Source: Zhihengliuella halotolerans
Lineage (GTDB): Bacteria > Actinomycetota > Actinomycetes > Actinomycetales > Micrococcaceae
Assembly (NCBI RefSeq): GCF_004217565.1
Contig: NZ_SHLA01000001.1
Coordinates: 2,356,001 to 2,420,000, forward strand
Direction of reading: 5' to 3'
Length of the DNA: 64,000 nt
Shown here: piece after piece, positions 50,003 through 58,721 of the stretch
Layout of the letters: each line of letters begins with the position of its first letter
Position numbering within the stretch: position 1 is the first letter of the stretch
Program-made: the position numbers and the translations under genes
Notes under the pieces: generated by a model
The model's input: only the letters and a program-made list of their open reading frames with translations
Told to the model about the DNA's origin: nothing
Databases searched by the model: none

Positions 50003-51720
50003 GTGAGAGCGCCCAGCACGACGACGCCGTCCGCACCTTCAGCGGAGTCGGCGTCAGCGCCGGCCGCGTGATCGGCGCCGTCAAGCGGATGCCCGATCCG
50101 GTCGCCCCGCCGGCCGACGGTGCGCCCATCGCCGACGGCGTGAGCATCGAGGAGGAGTCGGAGCGCCTCAAGCAGGCCACCCAGGCCGTCGCCGCGACGC
50201 TCAAGGAGCGCGCGTCCAAGGCCACAGGCGACGCGGCTGCCGTCCTGAAGGCGACCGCGCTCATGGCTTCGGACCGCTCGCTGTTGAAGTCGGCGACGAA
50301 GCTCGTCGCCTCCGGCACGAGCGCCGAGTCGGCCCTCTGGGAGGCGGCTGACGCCGTCGCGACCCAGCTCGCCGCACTCGGCGGCTACATGGCCGAGCGC
50401 GCTACCGACGTCCTCGACGTCCGCTCCCGCATCGTCGCCGAGCTGCGCGGCGTGCCCGCGCCGGGCATCCCCGACGCGGACGAGCCGTTTGTGCTCTGGG
50501 CCGTGGACCTGGCTCCCGCCGACACGGCGACCCTGGACCCGGCGAAGGTCCTCGCCCTCGTGACCTCCGACGGCGGGCCGCAGTCGCATACCGCGATCAT
50601 CGCCCGCTCGCTGGGGCTGCCGGCCATCGTCGCCGCCACGGAAACCACCGCGCTGGTCGACGGCGACGTCGTCTTCGTCGACGGCATCAACGGGGAGGTC
50701 GTGCGCAACCCGGGTGAGGCTGAGGCCCTGCTCGCCGAGGCGTACGCCTCGCGCGTCGAGCTGCCGGCGTTCGACGGCGACGGCCGCCTGGCCGACGGGC
50801 ACCTCGTGCCGCTGCTCTCGAACGTGGGCAGCGGCGAAGACGCGGTCGCCGCGGCTGAGGCCGGCGCCCAGGGCGTCGGGCTGCTGCGCACCGAGTTCTG
50901 CTTCCTCGGCCGCGACAAGGAGCCCGGCCACGACGAGCAGGTCGCCGCTTACAAAGCCGTCTTCGATGCATTCGGCGGCCGCAAGGTCGTGGTCCGCACG
51001 CTCGACGCCGGCGCCGACAAGCCGCTGCCCTTCCTGACGGACGATTCGGAGCCGAACCCGGCGCTCGGCGTGCGCGGCTACCGCTGCGACACCGCCACCC
51101 CGGGCGTGCTGGGCCGCCAGCTCGCCGCGATCGCCGAGGCCGCAGAGTCCTCGGAGGCCGATGTCTGGACGATGGCCCCGATGATCTCGACGCCGGCCGA
51201 GGCCGCCCGCTTCGCCGCGATGTGCGCCGAGGCCGGGCTGAAGACCCCGGGCGTCATGGTCGAGGTGCCCTCGGCGGCCGTGCTCGCGCGGCAGCTGACG
51301 GCCGAGGTGGATTTCGCCTCGATCGGCACCAACGACCTGACCCAGTACACGATGGCCGCCGACCGCCAGCTCGGCGCCCTCGCCGAGCTGAACGACCCGT
51401 GGCAGCCGGCCGTGCTGCACCTCATCAAGGCGACGGCCGACGGCGGGGCCGCGGCCGGTGGTGACGGCTCGCCCAAGCCCGTGGGCGTGTGCGGCGAGGC
51501 GGCCGCGGACCCGGCCCTCGCCGTCGTACTGGTGGGCCTGGGCGTCGCGACGCTGTCGATGAACCGGCGGGCTCTTCCCGCGGTGGCCGCGATCCTGAAG
51601 ACTGTCAGCATGGACGACGCGCGCAGGATCGCAACGCTCGCCCTCGAGGCCGGTTCCGCGGCGGAGGCGAAGGCGCACGTGCGCGCCGAGCTGCCCGACC
51701 TGGACCGTTTCGGACTCTAG
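49999..51720 (+). CDS. ptsI: PTS enzyme I (phosphoenolpyruvate-protein phosphotransferase)
   Basis: A 573-residue enzyme I. The phospho-histidine lies in DGGPQSHTAIIAR (canonical GGxxSHxAI), the PEP-binding part has GVGLLRTEFCFLGRD, and the C-terminal signature is DFASIGTNDLTQY. It passes phosphate from phosphoenolpyruvate to HPr. It overlaps fruA by 4 bases, tying general PTS function to the fructose operon. Confidence 0.95.
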   Translation: MSESAQHDDAVRTFSGVGVSAGRVIGAVKRMPDPVAPPADGAPIADGVSIEEESERLKQATQAVAATLKERASKATGDAAAVLKATALMASDRSLLKSATKLVASGTSAESALWEAADAVATQLAALGGYMAERATDVLDVRSRIVAELRGVPAPGIPDADEPFVLWAVDLAPADTATLDPAKVLALVTSDGGPQSHTAIIARSLGLPAIVAATETTALVDGDVVFVDGINGEVVRNPGEAEALLAEAYASRVELPAFDGDGRLADGHLVPLLSNVGSGEDAVAAAEAGAQGVGLLRTEFCFLGRDKEPGHDEQVAAYKAVFDAFGGRKVVVRTLDAGADKPLPFLTDDSEPNPALGVRGYRCDTATPGVLGRQLAAIAEAAESSEADVWTMAPMISTPAEAARFAAMCAEAGLKTPGVMVEVPSAAVLARQLTAEVDFASIGTNDLTQYTMAADRQLGALAELNDPWQPAVLHLIKATADGGAAAGGDGSPKPVGVCGEAAADPALAVVLVGLGVATLSMNRRALPAVAAILKTVSMDDARRIATLALEAGSAAEAKAHVRAELPDLDRFGL

Positions 51721-51781
51721 ACCCCGACACCACCCGGTGCCGCCCCGCGGGGCAGCGCCGACCAACCAGAAGGAGAACCCC

Positions 51782-52057
51782 ATGGCAGAACGCATTGCCA
51801 CCATCGCCAGCCGCGTCGGGCTGCACGCCCGCCCGGCGTCCATCTTCGCCGAGGCCGCGGCCGAGCAGTCGGTCGAGGTGTCGATCGCGCTCGAGGGCGA
51901 ACCGGCCGAGGACGCGCTCGACGCGTCGAGCATCCTCTCGCTCATGGGCCTGGGTGCCGAGCACGGTGCGAAGGTCGTGCTGCGCGCCGAGGGCGACGGG
52001 GCCGAGGCCGCCCTGGAGACCCTGGTGCAGATCCTCGAGACGGACCACGACGCCTAA
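51782..52057 (+). CDS. ptsH: PTS phosphocarrier protein HPr
   Basis: A 91-residue HPr with the phospho-histidine in RVGLHARPASIF (His 16) and DASSILSLMGLGAEHG around the regulatory serine position. AAGGAG lies 6 bases before the ATG. A GCCCCGCGGGGC palindrome in the 61-base gap after ptsI could tune expression. Last gene of the operon. Confidence 0.95.
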   Translation: MAERIATIASRVGLHARPASIFAEAAAEQSVEVSIALEGEPAEDALDASSILSLMGLGAEHGAKVVLRAEGDGAEAALETLVQILETDHDA

Positions 52058-52079
52058 GTAGTCTCTGCGTGCCATGTAA

Positions 52080-52114
52080 CGACGGCCGTCCTCCCCACCG
52101 GAGGGCGGCCGTCG
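52080..52114 (+). terminator. Hairpin terminator after ptsH
   Basis: CGACGGCCG pairs with CGGCCGTCG, with an inner CTCC/GGAG stem and a CCACC loop. It is 22 bases after ptsH. No T-tract. Confidence 0.65.
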
Positions 52115-52370
52115 GCGTCTGTGCATCCTGAGGCGGGGACGACAGTGAGTCGACGACTTCGCAGCGGACGACCTGCCGAAGCGCTCGGGGCGCTTGTCGA
52201 GTCGTTGAGTTCTGCGACCAAACGGGGAATTTGCAACCCGGAGCAACGAGTCGACCGGGCGCGACGACGCAAATCTACGAGTCGACCCCGCGACAGCCGA
52301 GTTCAACGACGCGCGGGCCCCTCCGCCGGGTCACCTCGTGAGTCGGAGCCGTCGGCGGGCGCCACGATCA
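52115..52370. other. Non-coding stretch with repeated GAGTCGAC
   Basis: No supported gene. GAGTCGAC occurs three times (52147, 52248, 52279) along with further GAGTCG fragments; I see no function for them. Confidence 0.4.
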
Positions 52371-52399
52371 TTGACACTCGAGTGTGACGCGCTTAACAT
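52371..52399 (+). promoter_or_regulatory. Promoter of the SnoaL-like/NCS1 permease operon
   Basis: TTGACA (52371-52376), 17-base spacer, TAACAT (52394-52399): close to the housekeeping consensus, 71 bases before the start codon. Confidence 0.8.
52374..52385. promoter_or_regulatory. Palindromic operator ACACTCGAGTGT in the promoter spacer
   Basis: A perfect 12-base palindrome overlapping the end of the -35 and half of the spacer. A protein bound here would block RNA polymerase; no regulator gene is adjacent. Confidence 0.6.
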
Positions 52400-52469
52400 C
52401 TCCTTTGTTTACCGCAGCGAAACATGCGTTTGCTTCAATACAACGCAACCGAGGACAACAGGAGCCGAC

Positions 52470-52898
52470 ATGACGGAGACGGGTACCCCCGCCGATACCG
52501 CACGCGAGCCGAGCACCGACGAAGTGCTTGCGGTCGCCGCGGAGATCGTGGCCGCCTTCGCCGCGACGGACACCGCCCGATACTTCGCGCACTTCGCCCC
52601 TGAGGCGACGTTCGTCTTCCACCCCGAGGACGACCGGCTCGACTCCCGCGCCGCCTACGAGGCGCTGTGGGACTCGTGGCTGCGCTCCGGCTGGAGCGTG
52701 ACCTCGTGCAACTCGGCCAACCCGCACGTCCAGACCTTCCCCGGCGGCGCCGTGTTCGCGCACGACGTCGCCACCGCCGTCTCCACCCCTGACGGCGACG
52801 ACTCGTACCGAGAGCGCGAATCCATCGTCTTCCGCGTCGACGGCGAGCGGCTCGTGGCCATTCACGAGCATCTCTCCCCCGCCCCTGACGCCGCCTGA
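52470..52898 (+). CDS. SnoaL-like/DUF4440 (NTF2-fold) protein
   Basis: A 142-residue protein with the NTF2-like pattern: EVLAVAAEIVAAFAATDTAR, FAPEATFVFHPEDDRL, then alternating strands ending ESIVFRVDGERLVAIHEHLS. Such small cone-shaped folds act as isomerases, hydrolases or association domains; the role here is unknown. AGGAG is 5 bases before ATG 52470. It starts 23 bases before the permease ahead, so it may act on the permease's substrate. Confidence 0.82.
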   Translation: MTETGTPADTAREPSTDEVLAVAAEIVAAFAATDTARYFAHFAPEATFVFHPEDDRLDSRAAYEALWDSWLRSGWSVTSCNSANPHVQTFPGGAVFAHDVATAVSTPDGDDSYRERESIVFRVDGERLVAIHEHLSPAPDAA

Positions 52899-52921
52899 CG
52901 CGGCCGAGACAGGACAAGACC

Positions 52922-54319
52922 ATGAACCTCTACCGCCGCCTCGACAATTACCTCGCAGCCCACGCCGACAACGCGGGCCCGGTCCGCGGCACGGCCTCCG
53001 CGCCCCGCCTCGGCATGATCTGGCTGGCCGCCAACCTCGTGGTGACCACCCTGCTGACCGGCACTCTGTTCGTGCCGGGGGTGAGCATGGGCACGGCGTT
53101 CGCGATGATCGTGGTCGGCACGCTGCTCGGCGCCGTCGTGCTGACCCTCGTCGGCAACATCGGCACGCGCACCGGCCTGCCCACGATGGCGCTGACCCGC
53201 GCCCCGTTCGGCACGCGCGGCAGCTACGTTCCGGTCGCGGCCAACGTCGTGGTCCTCATGGGCTGGAGCTGGGTGCAGGCGATGCTCGCCGGGATCACGG
53301 TCGATGCGCTGATCGCGCAGACCACCGGGTTCTCCAATCCCGTGCTCTTCTCCGTGCTCTGCCAGCTGATCGTGGTCCTGCTGGCGATCTTCGGGCACGA
53401 GGGCATCGCCAAGGTCGAGCCGTGGCTCGCGGTCGCGATGCTGATCGTCATCGCCACGATCTTCTACACCGCCTTCACCGCCTTCGCCCCCGCGGAGTAC
53501 GCGGCGATCGCCCCGGAGCCCGAGCTCGGCCTGACCGGCTCCGTCGTCCTGGACATCGTCGTGGCGACGGCGATCTCGTGGACGGTCCTCTCCGCCGACA
53601 TCAACCGCATGGGCCGATCGAGCCGCGCGAACTTCCTGGGCGCCGGCCTCGGCTACTCCGCGTCGACGATCATCGCGATGTCGCTCGGCGCCGTCGCGCT
53701 CGCCTACGTCGTGCTCGGCGGCGGCGACGCCCGCGTCTTCGACCCGACCCTGCTCGTCGAGCACTTCGGCGCTCCGATCGCGATCGTCGTCTTCCTCTCC
53801 GTCATGGCCACCAACACGATGGTCGTCTACGGCATGGTCACCACCACCGTGAACACCGTCCCGGGCAGCCGGCTGAAGTTCCTGCCGACCGCCCTCGTGC
53901 TCGGCGCGATCTCCATCGTCGGCGCGACGTGGATGGCCCTCCTGGACCAGTTCACGGACTTCCTGATCATGATCGGCTCACTGTTCGTGCCCGTCTTCGC
54001 GGTCATGGTCGTGGACTACTACCTGCTCAAGCGCCGCTCCTACAGCGCCGACATCCTCTCCTCGCGCGGCGGCCGCTACTGGTACACCGGCGGCTTCAAT
54101 CCCATCGCGCTCGGCGTCTGGGCGCTCGGGGCGGCCGCTTCGCTCGTGCTCACGTACGTCTACCCGCTGCCAATCGGCGCGACGCTGCCGACCTTCGCGC
54201 TCACGTTCGCGCTGTATCTGGCGCTCTCATGGCGCGAGCGCGGCCGGCACGACGGCGGCGGCCAGCGCCACCTCGCCGACGCGGCAGAAGAAGGCAGTAC
54301 GACGGCGGAGCCCGCCTGA
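52922..54319 (+). CDS. NCS1-family purine/cytosine permease
   Basis: A 465-residue transporter with about twelve helices of the nucleobase-cation-symport-1 family (CodB-like): TGLPTMALTRAPFGTRGSYV is the signature near residue 80, and SWTVLSADINRMGRSS lies mid-protein. Candidate substrates are cytosine, hydantoins or other nucleobase-like compounds. AGGACA precedes the ATG. Second gene after the SnoaL-like protein. Confidence 0.87.
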   Translation: MNLYRRLDNYLAAHADNAGPVRGTASAPRLGMIWLAANLVVTTLLTGTLFVPGVSMGTAFAMIVVGTLLGAVVLTLVGNIGTRTGLPTMALTRAPFGTRGSYVPVAANVVVLMGWSWVQAMLAGITVDALIAQTTGFSNPVLFSVLCQLIVVLLAIFGHEGIAKVEPWLAVAMLIVIATIFYTAFTAFAPAEYAAIAPEPELGLTGSVVLDIVVATAISWTVLSADINRMGRSSRANFLGAGLGYSASTIIAMSLGAVALAYVVLGGGDARVFDPTLLVEHFGAPIAIVVFLSVMATNTMVVYGMVTTTVNTVPGSRLKFLPTALVLGAISIVGATWMALLDQFTDFLIMIGSLFVPVFAVMVVDYYLLKRRSYSADILSSRGGRYWYTGGFNPIALGVWALGAAASLVLTYVYPLPIGATLPTFALTFALYLALSWRERGRHDGGGQRHLADAAEEGSTTAEPA

Positions 54320-54412
54320 GTTCTCCTGTCCCGGGAGCACGGGGCGCGGCTCCGCGACCCCGCGTGACGTACGCCCTTGCGCCGCTGCCGCGCGGTGCAG
54401 GATCCTCGGATC

Positions 54413-54976
54413 ATGACCCAGGTGCTAGAACTCTCCCCCTCCGAACTGGCCGAACAGCGTGACCGCGGCGAGGACGTCGTCGTGCTGGACGTGCGCTCGG
54501 CCGCCGAATTCGAGACCGTGCACATCCCCGGCTCCGTGAACGTTCCGCTGCCGTTGCTCGGCGCGGACCCGTCCCGTGTGGCGGAGCGGCTGGGCGAGCG
54601 CCGCGTGGTCCTGACCTGCCAGGCAGGCCCGCGGGCCCACCAGGCGCGCGAACGGCTCGCGGCGGAGGGTGTCGAGGCGGGTGTGCTCGCCGGCGGCGTG
54701 AGCGCCTATGCCCCCGGCCGCGAGGTCGTGCGCGGCGCCGAGCGCTGGGCCATGGACCGGCAGGTGCGGTTCACGGCCGGCGCGCTCGTGCTGACCGGAC
54801 TCGCAGCGGGCCGGTTCGTCTCGCCGAAGCTGCGGCTGCTCGCCGGCGGCGTGGCCGGCGCGCTCGCGGGAACCGCGCTAGCGAACATCTGCCCCATGGC
54901 GGACCTGCTGGGGCGCATGCCGTGGAACCGCGCCGCCGTCGAACCGACGCTCGAAAGCGCTCTCGAGCGCATCTGA
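54413..54976 (+). CDS. Rhodanese with C-terminal membrane (DUF2892-like) domain
   Basis: A 187-residue protein. Residues about 5-105 form one rhodanese domain with VVVLDVRSAAEFETVHIPGS and the catalytic cysteine in LTCQAGPRA. Residues about 125-187 carry two hydrophobic helices and NICPMADLLGRMPWN, as in the DUF2892 family of sulfur-handling membrane proteins. It may transfer sulfur at the membrane. No ribosome site is clear before ATG 54413. Confidence 0.88.
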   Translation: MTQVLELSPSELAEQRDRGEDVVVLDVRSAAEFETVHIPGSVNVPLPLLGADPSRVAERLGERRVVLTCQAGPRAHQARERLAAEGVEAGVLAGGVSAYAPGREVVRGAERWAMDRQVRFTAGALVLTGLAAGRFVSPKLRLLAGGVAGALAGTALANICPMADLLGRMPWNRAAVEPTLESALERI

Positions 54977-54992
54977 TTCCTCCCCGAGACGA

Positions 54993-55033
54993 CGAAGCGC
55001 CCCGGATCCTCATCGAGGTTCCGGGGCGCTTCG
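54993..55033. terminator. Bidirectional terminator, rhodanese / putA
   Basis: CGAAGCGCCCCGGA (54993-55006) and TCCGGGGCGCTTCG (55020-55033) form a perfect 14-pair stem with a 13-base loop between convergent genes. Confidence 0.8.
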
Positions 55034-55048
55034 CGGTTCAGCAGCCGA

Positions 55049-58000
55049 CTAGATGATGTCGTCGCTGAGGTGGTCCGGTGTACCGAAGCGGTGCGTCGTG
55101 ATCGACACCGCCTGCTCGTGCACGAACGGCAGCAGCTCCACGCGACCGGCGGAGACCACCGGGTGCGAGTAGATCGCGACGATCGGCGCGCCCTCCGCGG
55201 CCTCGTAGGCGGCGCGGGTGGCGCCGGCGAGGTCCTCGGCGATGAGGCGGATGCGGCTGGAGGCGTGCGGGCCCTCGGCCGCACCGAGCTGGGCCAGGCG
55301 CAGCTCCCAGTCCTCGTTGTTCTCCTCGACCACCAGCACGCCGGAGTCGCGCAGGATCGCCAGGACCTCATCGGAGACGGCCTCGACCGAGACGGTCACG
55401 CGGGCGTCGGGGGCGGGGAAGCCGTTGCCCTGCCACACCGTGAGACCAGCGCCGACCACGCGGAACAGCTCGGCGACCAGTCGGTCGCTCGGATCGCCGC
55501 CGAGTCGGACCGTGACCGGGACCGGGCGGTAGCGGAACAGGTTGCGCTCGGCCTTCAGCCCGGACGGATCACGGGTGGCCCCGAACTCGGAGGCCCACTG
55601 GTCCGCATCGTCGGCCAGGGCGTTGGCCAGCCACGTCGCCGAGTCCTCGCTCAGGACGTCGCGGGCGGCGTCGAGCAGCGCGGCGGGAGCCCCGACGACG
55701 GGGGCCGCCATGGACTCGAGCGGAACGTCCGTCCACTCGCCGAGGCCCACGAGGTAGTTCGGGCCGCCGGCCTTCGTCGTCGCGCCTACGGCCGACTTCT
55801 TCCAGCCGCCGAACGCCTGGCGCTCGACGATCGCGCCGGTGATGCCACGGTTGATGTAGAGGTTGCCGGCGTCGACGTGCTCGAGCCAGTACTCCAGCTC
55901 CTCCACTTCGAGCGAGTGCAGCCCGGAGGTCAGGCCGAAGTCGGTCGCGTTGACGTACTCCACGGCCTCCTCGAGGGTGTCGGCGGTCATGACGCCGAGG
56001 ATCGGGCCGAAGTACTCCGTCAGGTGGTACTCGCTGCCCGGGCGCACGCCGACACGCACGCCGGGGCTCCAGAGCTTGCCGGAATCGTCGAGCGGCTGCG
56101 GCTCGAAGATCCACCGCTCGCCCTCGGCCAGCTGGGTCAGGCCACGCTTGAGCTTGCCCTCGGCCGGGCTGATGATCGGCCCCATCTGGGTCTGGGACTC
56201 CCACGGGTAGCCGACCTGCATGGAGCCGACGGCGTCGACGAGCTGGTTGCGGAAGCGCTGGCTCGTCGCCACCGACCCGACGAGGATCACGAGCGAGGCG
56301 GCCGAGCACTTCTGGCCGGCGTGGGCGAACGCCGAGTAGGCGACGTCCTTGGCGGCGAGGTCCAGGTCGGCGGACTCGGTGACGATGATCGCGTTCTTGC
56401 CGCTGGTCTCGGCGAGCAGCGGCAGATCCTTGCGGAAGCTGCGGAACAACTCGGCGGTCTCGTACCCGCCGGTGAGGATCAGGCGGTCGACCTTCGGGTG
56501 GCTGACGAGCTGGGTGCCGAGGTCGCGCTCGCTGAGCTGCACGAGCTGGAGCACGTCCCGGCTGATGCCGGCCTCGTCCAGGGCCTCCCACACGGCGTGC
56601 ACCATGACGGAGCCGGAGCGCGCGGCCTGCTTGGCCGGCTTGATGATGACGGACGAGCCGGAGGCCAGCGCGGAGAGCACGCCGCCGCACGGGATCGCCA
56701 CCGGGAAGTTCCACGGCGGGGTCACGACGATCAGCTTGCTCGGCTGGTACTGAGCGCCGGAGACCTCGTCGAGCTCGCGGGCGAGCTTGCCGTAGTAGTG
56801 CGCGAAGTCGATCGCCTCGGAGACCTCGGGATCGCCCTGGTCGATGGTCTTGCCGCACTCGGAGGCCATGACCTCGAGCAGCTCGGCGCGGTGGTTGGCG
56901 AGCTTGACGCCCACGCGGTCCAGGACCCGGGCGCGCTCGGCACCGGAGAGCTCGGCCCACGACGAGGCAGCGTTCACGGCCGTCTCGACGGCGGCCTCGA
57001 CCTGCTCTTCAGTCTCCAGCGTGTGCTCGGCGATGAGGTCGTAGCCCAGCTTCGACTCCTGCGCGCGCTCCAGGATGTCCGCGCCCCACACCCGGTTGCC
57101 CGGCAGGTCCGGGTCGGTGTCCGGGGTGTTGGTGAAGCCGGACTCGAAGGCGGCGGCCGCCTCGTCGTCGTACACGTGGTTCTCGAGGGAGCGGTCCTGC
57201 GTGCGCTTCGACGACGGCACGGCACCCTCGGCGAAGTGCTCGCCGTCGAGGTCGGCCAACGATGCGAGGAAGCGGTTCTTCTCGCGCTCGAACAGGGCCT
57301 CGTTCTTGTCGAGCTCGAACACGGCCGACATGAAGTTCTCCTGGCTCGCCCCCTCCTCGAGGCGGCGGATCAGGTAGGCGATCGCGACGTCGAACTCGCC
57401 CGGGTGGACCACCGGGGTGTAGAGCAGCAGGCTGCCGACGTCGCGGCGGACGGCCTCGGCCTGGCCCGTGGCCATGCCCAGGAGCATCTCGAACTCGAGC
57501 GGGGCGGCGTCGGAGTGCACGTCGATGCCGCGGGCCTTGGCCAGCAGGTGCGCCAGCGCCAGGTCGAAGAGGTTGTGGCCGGCAACGCCGATGCGCACGT
57601 TCTTCACGTGCTCGGGGGTCAGCGCGTAGTCCAGGACGGCCTTGTAGGAGGCGTCGGACTCCTGCTTCGAGTCCCACGTGGCCACGGGCCAGTCGTGCAC
57701 GTCGGCTTCCATGATCTCCATCGGCAGGTTCGCGCCCTTGACGAGGCGGACCTTGATGGGGGCGCCGCCGTCGGCCACGCGGGCCGCGGACCAGGCCTGC
57801 AGGCGCTGCATCGCGCCGAGGGCGTCCGGCAGGTAGGCCTGCAGCACGATGCCCGCGGGCAGGCGCTTGAACTCTTCGCGCTCGAGCAGGCGGCCGAAGA
57901 CGGCCATGGTCAGCTCGAGGTCCTTGTACTCCTCCATGTCCAGGTTGATGAACTTGGCGGGGCTGTAGCTCGCGGCCTGGCGGTAGAGCGGGGCGAGCTT

Positions 58001-58627
58001 CTCGACGATGTCCAGCACGGCGGAATCGAACGCCCAGTGGTTGTGCGGCGCGACGGTCGAGGAGACCTTGATGGAGACGTAGTCGACGTCGTCGCGCGCC
58101 AGAAGCCTGGCGGTGCCGTTGACGCGGCGCTCGGCCTCGCGCTCACCCAGAATGGCTTCGCCGAGGAGGTTGACGTTCAGGCGCGTGCCCTCGCGGCGGA
58201 TCTTGTTGATGGCCGGGCCGAGCTTGCGGTCGGTGGCGTCCACGATCAGGTGCGAGACCATCTGGCGCAGCACGCGGCGGGCGATCGGGACAACGATGTC
58301 CGGAACGACCGGGGCGACCTGTGCCGCGACCTTCAGGGCCGACTTCTGGTACCAGGGCAGGAAATCCGGCGTGATCTCGGTGAGCTCCGCGAGCTTGCGG
58401 GCGGCCGCCCGGTTGCCCTCCGGGCGCACGACTCCGTCGACGAAGCCGACGGAGAAGCCGAGCCCGTTCGGATCCTTGAGCACACCGGCGAGCCGCTGAG
58501 CGGCGGGGTCGACGGGAAAAGTCGAGGCTTCGGTGAGCCAGCGACGAACCAATGCAATGGCCTCGTTTGCGAGGTCCTGCGGACGCACCTGCTGTGCGTC
58601 CGCCTCAGGGAGGGAGTTAGTGGTCAT
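55049..58627 (-). CDS. putA: Bifunctional proline dehydrogenase / glutamate-semialdehyde dehydrogenase
   Basis: A 1192-residue PutA without the N-terminal ribbon-helix-helix DNA-binding domain. Residues about 20-480 are the FAD-dependent proline dehydrogenase barrel (KVRLVKGANLPMEIMEADVH, YLIRRLEEGASQENFM); about 520-960 are the aldehyde dehydrogenase with LLAETSGKNAIIVT and the catalytic cysteine in AHAGQKCSAAS; about 970-1192 resemble the extra C-terminal domain of long PutAs. It oxidises proline to glutamate. ATG 58627 lacks a ribosome site; a CATACT -10-like hexamer just upstream suggests a leaderless mRNA. ATG 58654 is an alternative. Confidence 0.95.
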   Translation of the reverse strand: MTTNSLPEADAQQVRPQDLANEAIALVRRWLTEASTFPVDPAAQRLAGVLKDPNGLGFSVGFVDGVVRPEGNRAAARKLAELTEITPDFLPWYQKSALKVAAQVAPVVPDIVVPIARRVLRQMVSHLIVDATDRKLGPAINKIRREGTRLNVNLLGEAILGEREAERRVNGTARLLARDDVDYVSIKVSSTVAPHNHWAFDSAVLDIVEKLAPLYRQAASYSPAKFINLDMEEYKDLELTMAVFGRLLEREEFKRLPAGIVLQAYLPDALGAMQRLQAWSAARVADGGAPIKVRLVKGANLPMEIMEADVHDWPVATWDSKQESDASYKAVLDYALTPEHVKNVRIGVAGHNLFDLALAHLLAKARGIDVHSDAAPLEFEMLLGMATGQAEAVRRDVGSLLLYTPVVHPGEFDVAIAYLIRRLEEGASQENFMSAVFELDKNEALFEREKNRFLASLADLDGEHFAEGAVPSSKRTQDRSLENHVYDDEAAAAFESGFTNTPDTDPDLPGNRVWGADILERAQESKLGYDLIAEHTLETEEQVEAAVETAVNAASSWAELSGAERARVLDRVGVKLANHRAELLEVMASECGKTIDQGDPEVSEAIDFAHYYGKLARELDEVSGAQYQPSKLIVVTPPWNFPVAIPCGGVLSALASGSSVIIKPAKQAARSGSVMVHAVWEALDEAGISRDVLQLVQLSERDLGTQLVSHPKVDRLILTGGYETAELFRSFRKDLPLLAETSGKNAIIVTESADLDLAAKDVAYSAFAHAGQKCSAASLVILVGSVATSQRFRNQLVDAVGSMQVGYPWESQTQMGPIISPAEGKLKRGLTQLAEGERWIFEPQPLDDSGKLWSPGVRVGVRPGSEYHLTEYFGPILGVMTADTLEEAVEYVNATDFGLTSGLHSLEVEELEYWLEHVDAGNLYINRGITGAIVERQAFGGWKKSAVGATTKAGGPNYLVGLGEWTDVPLESMAAPVVGAPAALLDAARDVLSEDSATWLANALADDADQWASEFGATRDPSGLKAERNLFRYRPVPVTVRLGGDPSDRLVAELFRVVGAGLTVWQGNGFPAPDARVTVSVEAVSDEVLAILRDSGVLVVEENNEDWELRLAQLGAAEGPHASSRIRLIAEDLAGATRAAYEAAEGAPIVAIYSHPVVSAGRVELLPFVHEQAVSITTHRFGTPDHLSDDII

Positions 58628-58676
58628 GGAGTCGAGTATGAGGCAAGATTTCATACAGCAAAAACGAAGAAAACAG

Positions 58677-58706
58677 AACGATTCCGTTAAGCAAAACCGA
58701 ACGATT
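58677..58706 (+). promoter_or_regulatory. Paired AACGATT repeats between putA and the LysR gene
   Basis: AACGATT occurs at 58677-58683 and 58700-58706, a direct repeat offset by 23 bases in an A-rich divergent region. It is a candidate binding site for the adjacent LysR regulator. Confidence 0.45.
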
Positions 58707-58721
58707 TCTTGGAGGTTTCAG

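Noticed and set aside
55070-58690. Open frame of about 1,200 codons antisense to putA
   Set aside because: Such frames arise from the high-GC third-position bias; the translation is low-complexity Arg/Gly/Val/Asp-rich with no domain, while putA on the other strand is unmistakable.
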